A program made the position numbers and the translations under genes. The notes beneath the pieces are model-generated. The model was not told the DNA's origin. It saw only the letters and a program-made list of their open reading frames with translations, and did no database searches. DNA of 64,000 bases, from NCBI RefSeq assembly GCF_028750675.1, contig NZ_JAQQPZ010000001.1, positions 167,289 to 231,288 on the forward strand. Reading direction: 5' to 3'. This document shows positions 37,532 to 46,127 of this stretch, piece after piece. The stretch is from Shewanella metallivivens (GTDB taxonomy: Bacteria > Pseudomonadota > Gammaproteobacteria > Enterobacterales > Shewanellaceae). How positions within the stretch are numbered: the stretch's first letter is position 1; each line of letters opens with the position of its first letter.

Positions 37532-40500
37532 ATGAGTGTTGCTGAGTACTCAATTAACAACAAAGTGATTAGCTGGATGTTTACGCTATTGCTGCTGATT
37601 GGCGGTAGTGTGGCATTTACTGGTTTAGGCCAGCTCGAATTTCCTGAATTTACCATCAAGCAGGCGTTGGTTATTACCGCATACCCTGGAGCATCGCCAG
37701 AGCAAGTTGAAGAAGAGGTGACCCTGCCGCTTGAAAATGCCTTACAGCAGTTAGACGGGGTAAAACACATTACTTCAATTAACAGCGCTGGTTTATCGCA
37801 AATTCAAATCGAAATTAAAGACAGCTACGATAAATCTCGTTTGCCCCAAGTGTGGGACGAAATGCGTCGTAAAGTCAGCGATACCGAAGGCCAATTACCA
37901 CCCGGAACGGCTACACCACAAGTGATTGATGACTTTGGTGATGTGTACGGTATTTTACTTAATTTATCGGGCGATGATTTTAACAACCGTGAATTAAGTA
38001 ACTACGCAGACTTTTTACGCCGTGAACTCGTGTTGGTTCCTGGGGTTAAGAAAGTGTCTGTTGTAGGCAATATTACTGAACAAGTGGTTATTGAAATATC
38101 TCAACAGAAGCTGTCTGCTTTAGGATTAGATCAAAGCTACATATATAGCCTAGTGAACAATCAAAACGTGGTGTCTAATGCCGGCAGTATCGTTATTGGC
38201 GACAATCGTATCCGATTGCACCCAACGGGTGAGTTTAGTTCAGTAAAAGAGTTGTCTCGTCTCGTGGTGAGTTCACCGGGTAGTACCGAACTTATTTATT
38301 TGGGCGACATAGCCCATATTGCCAAAGATTACGATGAAACACCGAGTGTGATTTATCACAACAGAGGCCAGTTAGCGCTCAGTTTGGGGATTTCATTCTC
38401 AAGCGGGGTCAACGTGGTTGATGTGGGTGAACGCGTCAATCAGCGCATACAAGAGTTAGAGTCGCAACGACCTATCGGTATGGCTTTAGATACTGTTTAC
38501 AATCAAAGTCATGAAGTTGATAACACGGTTCAAGGCTTCTTAGTTAACTTACTTGAGTCAATTGGGATTGTTATCGCCGTATTGTTGCTCTTTATGGGGC
38601 TTCGGTCAGGTTTATTGATGGGTCTTATCCTGTTACTGACCATTTTAGGTACTTTTATCATGATGAAAGTGCTTGGCATTGAGCTGCAGCTTATTTCGTT
38701 AGGAGCATTGATTATTGCACTAGGAATGCTGGTTGATAACGCCATTGTGATCACTGAAGGAGTGCTCATTGGATTACAGCGTGGTAAAACTCGTTTAGCC
38801 GCAGCGAAGCTGATTGTATCGCAAACACAGTGGCCGCTATTAGGTGCAACCATTATTGCCATTATCGCTTTCGCACCAATTGGTTTATCACAAAATGCAG
38901 CGGGTGAGTTTTGTCGCTCGCTATTTCAAGTATTGATGATTTCATTGTTTATCAGTTGGATTACGGCTATCACATTAACGCCATTTTTCTGTAATGTGTT
39001 GTTTAAAGATGCAGAGCCAGGTGATGAAGAAAGTGACCCTTACAAAGGTTGGTTATTTACCGCTTATCGCGGCACATTATCATTCGTGCTTCGTAATCGT
39101 ATTGTCACCTTATTGTTAGTTCTGGTTATGTTGATATCGGCCGTGTTTGGTTTTGGCTACATCAAAAATGTGTTTTTCCCTGCGTCGAATACGCCGATTT
39201 TCTTTGTGGATGTATGGATGCCTGAAGGAACAGACATTAAAGCTACCGAGCGTTTTATATCACAGATAGAACAAGAGCTGATGCAAGAGGACGAGAAAAA
39301 CAATACCGGCATGGTGCATTTGTCGAGTGTTATTGGCCAAGGCGCACAACGTTTTGTATTGCCATATCAACCTGAAAAAGGTTATGCCGCATTTGCACAG
39401 ATGCTCATCGAAATGGAAGATTTAGATGCCGTTAAAGCGTACATGCCAAAAGTTGAACGCTATTTAACGCAACGCTTCCCGCAAGCGCAATACCGATTCA
39501 AAATGATGGAAAATGGTCCTTCGCCAGCAGCGAAAATCGAGGCTCGTTTTTACGGTGAAGACCCTCAAGTGTTACGTGCTTTAGCAACGAAGGCCGAAGC
39601 TATTTTCCGTGCTGAGCCGGCAATGGATGGTGTACGTCATGATTGGCGTAATCAAGTGCCTGTTATCCGCCCGCAATTACTCAATGCCCAAGCTCGTGAG
39701 ACTGGGATCAGTAAGCAGGATTTAGATAACGCGTTACTGCTTAACTTTAGTGGTAAGCAAATTGGCATATACCGTGAAACCAGCCATTTATTGCCGATTA
39801 TTGCTCGTGCCCCTGCGGAAGAGCGATTGCACGCAGACAGTTTATGGAAAATGCAAATTTGGAGTACCGAGAACAATACTTTTGTGCCAGCAACGCAAGT
39901 TGTCAGTGAATTTACTACTGAATGGGAAAATCCTTTGGTGATGCGCCGAGACAGGATCCGCATGTTAGCTGTGTTGGGCGATCCTAAGTTAGGTTCAGAC
40001 GAAACCGCTGACTCAGTGCACCGCAAGGTAAAAGCAAAAGTCGAAGCCATTGAGTTACCCTCAGGTTACCGATTAGAGTGGGGCGGCGAATACGAATCCG
40101 CGGGCGAAGCGCAAACGGCTGTATTTAGCTCTATTCCACTGGGCTATTTGGCAATGTTTTTAATTACCGTATTGTTGTTTAATTCGGTAAGGCAGCCTTT
40201 AGTGATTTGGTTTACTGTGCCACTGGCGGTTATTGGGGTATCAGCAGGCTTACTGTTGTTTGACGCACCTTTTAGCTTTATGGCTTTGCTTGGTTTGCTG
40301 AGTCTGTCGGGCATGGTGATCAAAAACGGTATTGTATTAGTTGAACAGATAAACCTTGAACTTCATGATGGCGCGGCACCGACAAATGCATTAGTGCATT
40401 CTTGTGTAAGTCGTGTACGCCCAGTAATGATGGCAGCCATCACCACAATGCTGGGGATGATCCCGCTCATTAGTGATGCCTTTTTTGGCTCTATGGCGAT

Positions 40501-40615
40501 CACGATTATCTTTGGTCTTGGGTTTGCATCTTTGTTAACTCTAGTGGTATTGCCAGTGATGTATAGTTTATTGTTTAACATTCGTTTCGATAAACAAGAT
40601 ATCCCTCACGGTTAA
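37532..40615 (+). CDS. RND efflux transporter (AcrB/MexB superfamily)
   Basis: A 1027-residue inner-membrane proton antiporter with 12 TM segments and two large periplasmic loops. The TM4 proton-relay motif reads LVDNAIVITEG: D402 is kept, but the second aspartate of AcrB (LVDDAIV) is N403, a variant known in TriC-like pumps. The TM10 lysine is K931 (VIKNGIVLVEQ). It pairs with the lipoprotein adaptor and the LysR regulator, and presumably uses a TolC-type channel encoded elsewhere. Substrates are not predictable from the sequence. Confidence 0.93.
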   Translation: MSVAEYSINNKVISWMFTLLLLIGGSVAFTGLGQLEFPEFTIKQALVITAYPGASPEQVEEEVTLPLENALQQLDGVKHITSINSAGLSQIQIEIKDSYDKSRLPQVWDEMRRKVSDTEGQLPPGTATPQVIDDFGDVYGILLNLSGDDFNNRELSNYADFLRRELVLVPGVKKVSVVGNITEQVVIEISQQKLSALGLDQSYIYSLVNNQNVVSNAGSIVIGDNRIRLHPTGEFSSVKELSRLVVSSPGSTELIYLGDIAHIAKDYDETPSVIYHNRGQLALSLGISFSSGVNVVDVGERVNQRIQELESQRPIGMALDTVYNQSHEVDNTVQGFLVNLLESIGIVIAVLLLFMGLRSGLLMGLILLLTILGTFIMMKVLGIELQLISLGALIIALGMLVDNAIVITEGVLIGLQRGKTRLAAAKLIVSQTQWPLLGATIIAIIAFAPIGLSQNAAGEFCRSLFQVLMISLFISWITAITLTPFFCNVLFKDAEPGDEESDPYKGWLFTAYRGTLSFVLRNRIVTLLLVLVMLISAVFGFGYIKNVFFPASNTPIFFVDVWMPEGTDIKATERFISQIEQELMQEDEKNNTGMVHLSSVIGQGAQRFVLPYQPEKGYAAFAQMLIEMEDLDAVKAYMPKVERYLTQRFPQAQYRFKMMENGPSPAAKIEARFYGEDPQVLRALATKAEAIFRAEPAMDGVRHDWRNQVPVIRPQLLNAQARETGISKQDLDNALLLNFSGKQIGIYRETSHLLPIIARAPAEERLHADSLWKMQIWSTENNTFVPATQVVSEFTTEWENPLVMRRDRIRMLAVLGDPKLGSDETADSVHRKVKAKVEAIELPSGYRLEWGGEYESAGEAQTAVFSSIPLGYLAMFLITVLLFNSVRQPLVIWFTVPLAVIGVSAGLLLFDAPFSFMALLGLLSLSGMVIKNGIVLVEQINLELHDGAAPTNALVHSCVSRVRPVMMAAITTMLGMIPLISDAFFGSMAITIIFGLGFASLLTLVVLPVMYSLLFNIRFDKQDIPHG

Positions 40616-40639
40616 ATACAAGGTAAGTTAAACTTAATG

Positions 40640-40676
40640 ACCGCCGCCTCATCTCTCTGGGTTGGCGGTTTTTTTT
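40640..40676 (+). terminator. Terminator after the RND pump
   Basis: The stem ACCGCC/GGCGGT with an 18-base loop is followed by eight or more T residues. Confidence 0.85.
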
Positions 40677-40828
40677 GTTATTTTTTGCTCGTTTGCCACA
40701 TTCAGCGTATAATCAGCGCACTTTTCTAATTGTATGCGCTATAGGCGGGTACAATCCTAAAAAGACAATAAAGCAAAATGTAATGAACCTTTTGCTTTTT
40801 ATAGAATTTCTTTAAAGAGTCCCCGCTA

Positions 40829-41701
40829 ATGAGTGAAAAATTGCAGAAAGTCTTGGCCCGTGCAGGCCATGGCTCCCGTCGTGAGATGGAGGCATGGATT
40901 GCTGCAGGCCGAGTTAGTGTTGACGGTGAAATTGCCAGTTTAGGCGATCGTGTTGAAGCTGATGCTAAAGTACGTATTGATGGCCGCGCGATTTCATTAA
41001 AATCAGCAGATGACATTATTTGTCGTGTGCTTGCTTATCATAAACCTGAAGGTGAAATCTGCTCGCGTAAAGATCCTGAAGGCCGTACAACCGTATTTGA
41101 ACGTTTACCTAAAGTGCGCGATGCACGCTGGGTTGCCGTCGGTCGTTTAGATATAAATACCTCGGGTTTATTGTTATTCACCTGTGATGGTGAATTAGCT
41201 AATCGTTTAATGCATCCATCAAACGAAGTTGAGCGTGAATACGCCGTGCGTACCTTTGGTGAAGTGCCAGAGGCAGCGGTACAACGTTTACGAACAGGTG
41301 TAACGTTAGAAGACGGCCCTGCACAATTTGATAGCATTAAAGCGGCTGGTGGTGAAGGTATTAACCAATGGTGGCATGTGACTCTACGTGAAGGGCGTAA
41401 CCGTGAAGTGCGTCGTTTATGGGAATCACAAGAAGTGCAAGTAAGTCGCTTGATCCGTGTGCGCTATGGTCAGGTTGAGTTACCCAAAACCTTACCCCGT
41501 GGTGGTTGGATTGAGCTACCCATTGATCAAGTTAACTATTTACGTCAACTTGCTGGTTTAGAGCCTGAAACTCGTTCACTGCTTGGCACAGACAAACACA
41601 GTGTTGCCCGCTCTAAAGTGAAAAGTGCTAAAATCCGCCGTGCTGTTCGCAAGCATAAAGTGGGGTCAAACCACGGAAAGCCAACCCGCCAACGTGACTA
41701 G
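40829..41701 (+). CDS. rluB: 23S rRNA pseudouridine synthase B
   Basis: 290 residues. An S4 RNA-binding domain ([21 protein letters not shown]) comes first, then the RsuA/RluB-type catalytic domain with the nucleophile D108 in [16 protein letters not shown]. coli RluB makes pseudouridine 2605 in 23S rRNA. The tail is basic and disordered, as in RluB rather than RluE/F. Separated from scpB by the RND module. Confidence 0.93.
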   Translation: MSEKLQKVLARAGHGSRREMEAWIAAGRVSVDGEIASLGDRVEADAKVRIDGRAISLKSADDIICRVLAYHKPEGEICSRKDPEGRTTVFERLPKVRDARWVAVGRLDINTSGLLLFTCDGELANRLMHPSNEVEREYAVRTFGEVPEAAVQRLRTGVTLEDGPAQFDSIKAAGGEGINQWWHVTLREGRNREVRRLWESQEVQVSRLIRVRYGQVELPKTLPRGGWIELPIDQVNYLRQLAGLEPETRSLLGTDKHSVARSKVKSAKIRRAVRKHKVGSNHGKPTRQRD

Positions 41702-41725
41702 TTACAGTGGTTGGGTTCTACTCAT

Positions 41726-41750
41726 AAAGGTCGCTTAGGTGGCCTTTTTT
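41726..41750 (+). terminator. Terminator after rluB
   Basis: The stem AAAGGTC/GGCCTTT (one G-T pair) with an 8-base loop is followed by TTTT. Confidence 0.85.
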
Positions 41751-41877
41751 ATTGGCTGATATTTTAGATTAAATTCTACTTGTTTAAAGTCCAATCTCAG
41801 ATATGATCCGCACCGTAATTAAGGCTATACCTTACAAGCTCTTTGTCAGGCTTAGGTATTATTGTGAGTGTTTGAAA

Positions 41878-42210
41878 ATGATGAAAAAACTGTTTGTATG
41901 TCTATTGGTGTCGTTGGTGGTTGGTTGTGCGTCAGCACCAAGCTGGGAAGGCATGTCTGAGCGTGAAATTAGTCAATGGAAATCAATAGGTTTTGATGCC
42001 ACTCAAGCTCAAAACTGGCGAGTAAGAGGTTTTAGCGCTAACGAGGCCGATGGTTGGGTGCAAGCTAATTTTAGTTTAGACACTGCCACTATTTGGGCTA
42101 AAGAGTCTTTTAATGTAGAAGAAGCGCAGGTGTGGTCAGAAGCGGGCTTTGACATTGATGACGCAGTGACCAACCGCAGTAAAGGGTTAACACCTGTTAG
42201 AGCGAATTAA
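41878..42210 (+). CDS. Small lipoprotein with five 13-residue repeats
   Basis: About 110 residues, not recognised as a named protein. A signal peptide (KKLFVCLLVSLVVGC) ends in a lipobox VVGC, so the mature protein is a lipoprotein. The mature part is five head-to-tail 13-residue units: WKSIGFDATQAQN, WRVRGFSANEADG, WVQANFSLDTATI, WAKESFNVEEAQV, WSEAGFDIDDAVT. Trp is at position 1, Phe at 6 and Ala at 11. A partial unit WEGMSEREISQ precedes them. The pattern suggests short helical repeats. Start: ATG 41878 or 41881. A longer frame from 41803 would spoil the signal peptide. It stands alone, between rluB and tRNA-Leu. Confidence 0.75.
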   Translation: MMKKLFVCLLVSLVVGCASAPSWEGMSEREISQWKSIGFDATQAQNWRVRGFSANEADGWVQANFSLDTATIWAKESFNVEEAQVWSEAGFDIDDAVTNRSKGLTPVRAN

Positions 42211-42331
42211 TTACGCGAGTGGTGAAGGATAATATAGAAGACTGCTGAGGTTAACTTACTCAGTTTGCTGTAATTTAAATCGAATTGACGAATTTTGAAG
42301 CGTTCAGTTCTGTTAAGATAATATTTTTGTT

Positions 42332-42406
42332 GCTTGGTGTAAAAAAATCAGTAAAGTATGCACCAAGTTAAGCGGGACGCGAAAAACGACCTAAATTAAC
42401 TTGGTG
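42332..42406. promoter_or_regulatory. Three-part inverted repeat upstream of tRNA-Leu
   Basis: CTTGGTG (42333-42339) can pair with CACCAAG (42361-42367). The second element, extended to CACCAAGTTAA (42361-42371), is also perfectly complementary to TTAACTTGGTG (42396-42406). The two hairpins exclude each other. A possible promoter, TTGTTG (42328) with TAAAGT (42352), overlaps the first. Function is unknown. The rest of 42211-42457 shows nothing further. Confidence 0.4.
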
Positions 42407-42457
42407 AAAATCGAAATTTAGTGCCTTGATATTTGATATCAAAACACAGCAAGTTTT

Positions 42458-42543
42458 GCCCGAGTGGTGGAATCGGTAGACACAAGGGATTTAAAATCCC
42501 TCGCTGAATAAGCGTGCCAGTTCAAGTCTGGCCTCGGGTACCA
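42458..42543 (+). tRNA. tRNA-Leu (anticodon UAA)
   Basis: An 86-nt class II tRNA with a long variable arm. The acceptor stem GCCCGAG pairs with CTCGGGT, and the CCA end is encoded at 42541-42543. The anticodon stem AGGGA/TCCCT encloses the loop TTTAAAA, giving anticodon TAA, which reads UUA (and UUG by wobble). The T arm contains GTTCAAGTC. Confidence 0.97.
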
Positions 42544-42581
42544 TTATTTACAGTAAGAAATGACATACGTAAGTATGGTGT

Positions 42582-42613
42582 AAAAAAGCCTCAACTCATG
42601 TTGGGGCTTTTTT
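42582..42613 (+). terminator. Terminator after tRNA-Leu
   Basis: AAAAAGCCTCAAC and its near-complement GTTGGGGCTTTTTT form a 12-bp stem with a TCAT loop and a T run. Confidence 0.92.
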
Positions 42614-42622
42614 GCATCTGTC

Positions 42623-42664
42623 ATTTAACCTTTAACCTTTAACCTTTAAAGTTAAAGGTTAAAG
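42623..42664. repeat. Short tandem heptamers in a palindrome
   Basis: Three TTTAACC units in a row run into their own complement (GTTAAAGGTTAAA), giving a hairpin of about 40 bp. TAAAATCCCTCG at 42672-42683 repeats 12 bases of the tRNA anticodon arm. The remaining 42684-42853 shows nothing I can name. Confidence 0.6.
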
Positions 42665-42853
42665 TCAAAAGTAAAATCCCTCGTGCTCTGGTTGAACATC
42701 AGGCGTGCCTACATTCTTGGCCTGCATTGCTATTGGGGGGAGTTTAAGCGTATGAGGAAGCCTATTAGCCTCAATCATGCTAAGTAAGAGGCTAATCAAT
42801 TAGGTTAGGGTACGCGTTTAGGGACGACGAAAACCTGTATAAGTAGACACGGT

Positions 42854-43129
42854 TTAGTCATTGAGTGATGCTTTTAACGCTGGCGCCGCTTTAAAACTAG
42901 GTTGGTTAAACCCGTCAATCTCGATGGTTTCACCTGTTTGTGGATTTCGGCCTATTTTAGGTAAATGGAAGCGGAGCTCAAAGGTGCCAAATTGCGGAAT
43001 ATAGATTTTCTCACCTTCTGATAAACCTTGATGAATGACGTGTAAAATTTGATCAAGCTGCTGTTTGACTTGAGTTTGAGGGATATCCATTTTGATTGCC
43101 ATCGATTGGATAAGTTGCTTTTTATTCAT
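42854..43129 (-). CDS. HU/IHF-family DNA-binding protein
   Basis: 91 residues of the histone-like family (N-terminal helices NKKQLIQSMAIKMDIPQTQVKQQL, then the beta arm with IGRNPQTGETIEI and a C-terminal helix FKAAPALKASL). It is more divergent than HupA/HupB or IhfA/B, so it is probably an accessory HU paralogue. It is a single gene, divergent from the L,D-transpeptidase gene, close to tRNA-Leu. Confidence 0.9.
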   Translation of the reverse strand: MNKKQLIQSMAIKMDIPQTQVKQQLDQILHVIHQGLSEGEKIYIPQFGTFELRFHLPKIGRNPQTGETIEIDGFNQPSFKAAPALKASLND

Positions 43130-43387
43130 TGTTTCCTCTTTGCTAAATGCGCTGCTAGCGCACCTTATATCAATTCACATTCTGTCTTCCTAGTTGTCTA
43201 TCCATTAATTAATGTTAACTGGTTAATTTTTATATTCATGCATGATTTGTGTACTGGTAGGTAACGCTTTGGTATGAAGTTTTGTTACTTAAATGTATCT
43301 GTCATTCAAAGGTGATATTTTTTGCCATAATCAATTTAGCGATTTAACCATGATGTGAAACGTGACAATATGGAGGTGTAGTGGCAG

Positions 43388-44821
43388 ATGGAGAAGTGCA
43401 TGCTTAACAAATCGAAGCGGCCAGTCGTTGTAAGTATTATCAGTTTATGGCTGATATGTTTGCTACCTTCTTCATTGGTTCAAGCCTCTGAGCAGTATAA
43501 TAATTTAACTCAACATGTCTTACTGCAATATTTAGCTGAGCCCACGGCTGAGCGTCAAAAATACCTCGCTATTTTACAATCAGGATCTGCCGCTCAACAA
43601 TTAGAATATATCGATAATATCCAACAAAGTGTGGCTGACTTTTGGCATAAAAAACAAGTGTCATTAGCTTTTGATACGTTAGATGGTCATGCATCTGTGA
43701 TTGATAAAAATATTGCCTTAGAGCCTGCTGTCGATGATTACCTTGGGGTTATCAATTATCTGCGTAAATTAATGTGGTTAGCCGAAACACAAGAATGGCA
43801 AGCCATTGAGCCTGGTGGCTTACTGCGACCCGGTGATGGCCATCCGAGTATCAAACAAATTAGTCAGCGCTTGTGGTTGCTCGGTGATGCCAATGAATAC
43901 CTTGCCGATGAAGTGGTGTATTTGCCGACTTTGGCAGAGAGTGTGCAGCGTTTTCAATCTCGTCACGGTTTAAAGGCCGACGCGGTTATTGGCCCAAGAA
44001 CTTTATTTTGGTTAAACCAAACACCTCAACAACGCGCAACAATGTTAGCCAAAAGTTTTGTTGAAAAAACGACCTACCTAAGTCAATTGCCGCAACCTTA
44101 TCTGTTGATTAATATCCCCGCATTTCAAATGGTTTTAGTCGACGATGATCAGGTGGTATTGTCATCGAAAGTGATTGTTGGAAAGCCATACCGACAAACC
44201 CCGCAGATGACGGGGCAAATATCGAATATCATTATTAATCCGACCTGGACAGTGCCAAGGCAACTGTTGACTCAAGACATTTTGCCGCATGTGAGGCAGA
44301 ACGGTCATTACTTCACTGACAAACGTTTTGATGTGTTTGATTATGAGGGTAATCGAATTGATTATACGCCGCAGCAATGGCAGCAAGAGGCCAGAGGACG
44401 CTTTCCTTATCGTGTGGTGCAACGCCCAGGTGGTGATAATGCGCTAGGTCGATATAAATTTCATTTTAATAATGATCAAAACATCTATTTACATGACACT
44501 CCAACCAAGTCTTTGTTCGCGCAGTCTGATCGTGATTTATCGTCTGGATGTGTGCGTATTGAAAAAATACAGCAATTGGCAGATTGGTTTGCTAACCGCC
44601 TCGTGATCGACAAGCGTACCTGGAAACGCTTACAGGCTAATTATACCAAAACTCAGTGGTTTGCTCTGTCGTCGACCTTGCCCGTGCACATGGTGTATTG
44701 GCCTGCTTGGGTCGACGAGCATCACCTTGCACAATATCGAGATGATATTTATCAATTGATACCGCCACAATCACTGAACTTATTAAGCCAGAAAGAACAG
44801 CCTAAAGGTGTCGTGCAATAA
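43388..44821 (+). CDS. L,D-transpeptidase of the YcbB/LdtD family, short form
   Basis: 477 residues against about 615 for E. coli LdtD. The order is a signal peptide (IISLWLICLLPSSLVQAS), an N-terminal scaffold, a peptidoglycan-binding domain (QRFQSRHGLKADAVIGPRTLFWLN, about 195-218) and a YkuD catalytic domain with SSGCVRI and nucleophile C388. It should form 3-3 crosslinks between meso-diaminopimelate residues. The next gene is a MepK-type endopeptidase that in E. coli cuts such links. ATG 43388 has GGAGGT ten bases upstream. ATG 43400 is an alternative. Confidence 0.9.
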   Translation: MEKCMLNKSKRPVVVSIISLWLICLLPSSLVQASEQYNNLTQHVLLQYLAEPTAERQKYLAILQSGSAAQQLEYIDNIQQSVADFWHKKQVSLAFDTLDGHASVIDKNIALEPAVDDYLGVINYLRKLMWLAETQEWQAIEPGGLLRPGDGHPSIKQISQRLWLLGDANEYLADEVVYLPTLAESVQRFQSRHGLKADAVIGPRTLFWLNQTPQQRATMLAKSFVEKTTYLSQLPQPYLLINIPAFQMVLVDDDQVVLSSKVIVGKPYRQTPQMTGQISNIIINPTWTVPRQLLTQDILPHVRQNGHYFTDKRFDVFDYEGNRIDYTPQQWQQEARGRFPYRVVQRPGGDNALGRYKFHFNNDQNIYLHDTPTKSLFAQSDRDLSSGCVRIEKIQQLADWFANRLVIDKRTWKRLQANYTKTQWFALSSTLPVHMVYWPAWVDEHHLAQYRDDIYQLIPPQSLNLLSQKEQPKGVVQ

Positions 44822-44963
44822 CGATGGTACTCGCAGCAACTGTAAAACGATAAGATAACTGTTTAAATGAAACAAAGTTAATAAATATCTTGTTTTAGCT
44901 AACCGCTTGAGCAGTATCACACTATTACCTCCATTTGTGTGTCAATCGCCTATCCCTACATTA

Positions 44964-45037
44964 CCAGACTTGCATTTATCGCTATTAATGTTTAATTTAC
45001 TCATCAGTTGGATAAAAAAGCAACAATGCAAGTCTGG
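44964..45037. repeat. Perfect 13-bp inverted repeat, 48-bp spacer
   Basis: CCAGACTTGCATT at 44964-44976 is exactly complementary to 45025-45037, with mismatches immediately outside. There is no T run after the arms. It sits between the transpeptidase and mepK genes, 71 bp before mepK. Role unknown. Confidence 0.55.
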
Positions 45038-45108
45038 CGTTGTGATGACGAAAATCGTGCTTTAATAGCCGATAAGTAATGTAAATTAGTAATTAAAGTG
45101 GTGTGTAA

Positions 45109-45660
45109 ATGACAATTGAGTGCCTAACTCGTCGGCAAGTTTTATTAGGCTTAAGCGGTGCCGCTGTGGCAACGATGTTGCCCAATACCGCGCAAGCAAG
45201 CCGTTCTACTCACGGTGTTAAAGAACTTCATTTTTATAATCGCCATACAGGTGAAAGCAGCCAAGGTAGTTTCTGGGTTGATGGCCAATATCAAGCAGAT
45301 ATTTTGACTGAGTTTAATCAGGTTTTGCGCGATCATCGCCAAAATGTAGCTGCACCTATTGATAAACGTTTATTTGAATATTTGTATAAATTGCAACTTA
45401 CATTAAATAATCAAGATGAAATCCATGTTATTTCAGCTTATCGTTCGCCTAAAACGAATCAAATGTTGGCCTCAAAAAGTAAAGGTGTTGCAAAAAAGAG
45501 TTATCACATGAAAGGTATGGCAATGGACATCGCGATTCCTGGTGTTAGCACTAAAAACCTTCGTGACGCGGCGGTGTCTTTAAAGCTGGGGGGAGTGGGT
45601 TTTTATCCTCGTGATGGCTTTATTCATGTTGATTGTGGTCCGGTCAGGCGTTGGGGTTAA
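45109..45660 (+). CDS. mepK: Murein endopeptidase MepK (YcbK, DUF882/M15)
   Basis: 183 residues, about the size of E. coli YcbK/MepK. A Tat-type signal (TRRQVLLGLSGAAV, ending TAQA) directs export. Zinc-ligand motifs are HMKGMAMDI (His and Asp) and FIHVDCGPVRRWG. MepK cleaves L,D (3-3) crosslinks, matching the transpeptidase gene just upstream. The two are separated by 287 bp and may be transcribed separately. Confidence 0.93.
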   Translation: MTIECLTRRQVLLGLSGAAVATMLPNTAQASRSTHGVKELHFYNRHTGESSQGSFWVDGQYQADILTEFNQVLRDHRQNVAAPIDKRLFEYLYKLQLTLNNQDEIHVISAYRSPKTNQMLASKSKGVAKKSYHMKGMAMDIAIPGVSTKNLRDAAVSLKLGGVGFYPRDGFIHVDCGPVRRWG

Positions 45661-45775
45661 CATTCGCTTGTGAGGCTTCATCGGTTATGGTAATATCCGC
45701 GCGCTTTATTTGAGTCATCGTTGGTCGAAAATGATGACGCCTTTATACTTTTATTATTAAGTGAGTGACTAACTA

Positions 45776-46063
45776 ATGTCTTACACATTCAACGCACAAA
45801 CCCGCACTGAAATCGGGAAAGGTTCGAGCCGCCGCCTACGTCATGCTGGTCAAGTTCCTGCTGTTATCTATGGTGCTGGTCAAGAGCCTGTATCAATCAA
45901 GATTGCACACAAAGATGTCATCAACCTTCAATTAAACGATGATTTCTACACTTCTGATTTGACTATCGTTTTAGATGGTAAAGAAATCAAAGTACGTGTA
46001 CAAGCTGTACAACGTCACGCGTTCAAGCCAATGATTGAACACTTTGACTTCAAATTCGCTTAA
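45776..46063 (+). CDS. rplY: 50S ribosomal protein L25
   Basis: 95 residues, the short single-domain form as in E. coli (94), binding 5S rRNA. The pattern [21 protein letters not shown] is diagnostic. It lacks the CTC C-terminal domain found in other bacteria. It is a single gene with a strong terminator 15 bp after its stop. Confidence 0.96.
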   Translation: MSYTFNAQTRTEIGKGSSRRLRHAGQVPAVIYGAGQEPVSIKIAHKDVINLQLNDDFYTSDLTIVLDGKEIKVRVQAVQRHAFKPMIEHFDFKFA

Positions 46064-46078
46064 TAGCTAATTTGAAAT

Positions 46079-46104
46079 AAAAAGCGCCCAAGGGCGCTTT
46101 TTTT
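46079..46104. terminator. Terminator between rplY and tamB
   Basis: The stem AAAAGCGCCC/GGGCGCTTTT with a 2-base spacer is flanked by A and T runs. It can act for both convergent genes. Confidence 0.93.
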
Positions 46105-46127
46105 GTGTCTTAATTTTATGCTAGAAC

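Noticed and set aside
38530..38862. Antisense frame in the RND pump gene
   Set aside because: It mirrors TM-coding sequence of the pump, a common source of false frames.
42458..42853. Integrated island at tRNA-Leu
   Set aside because: No integrase or foreign-looking gene is present; only a 12-base repeat remains, recorded as a weak finding.
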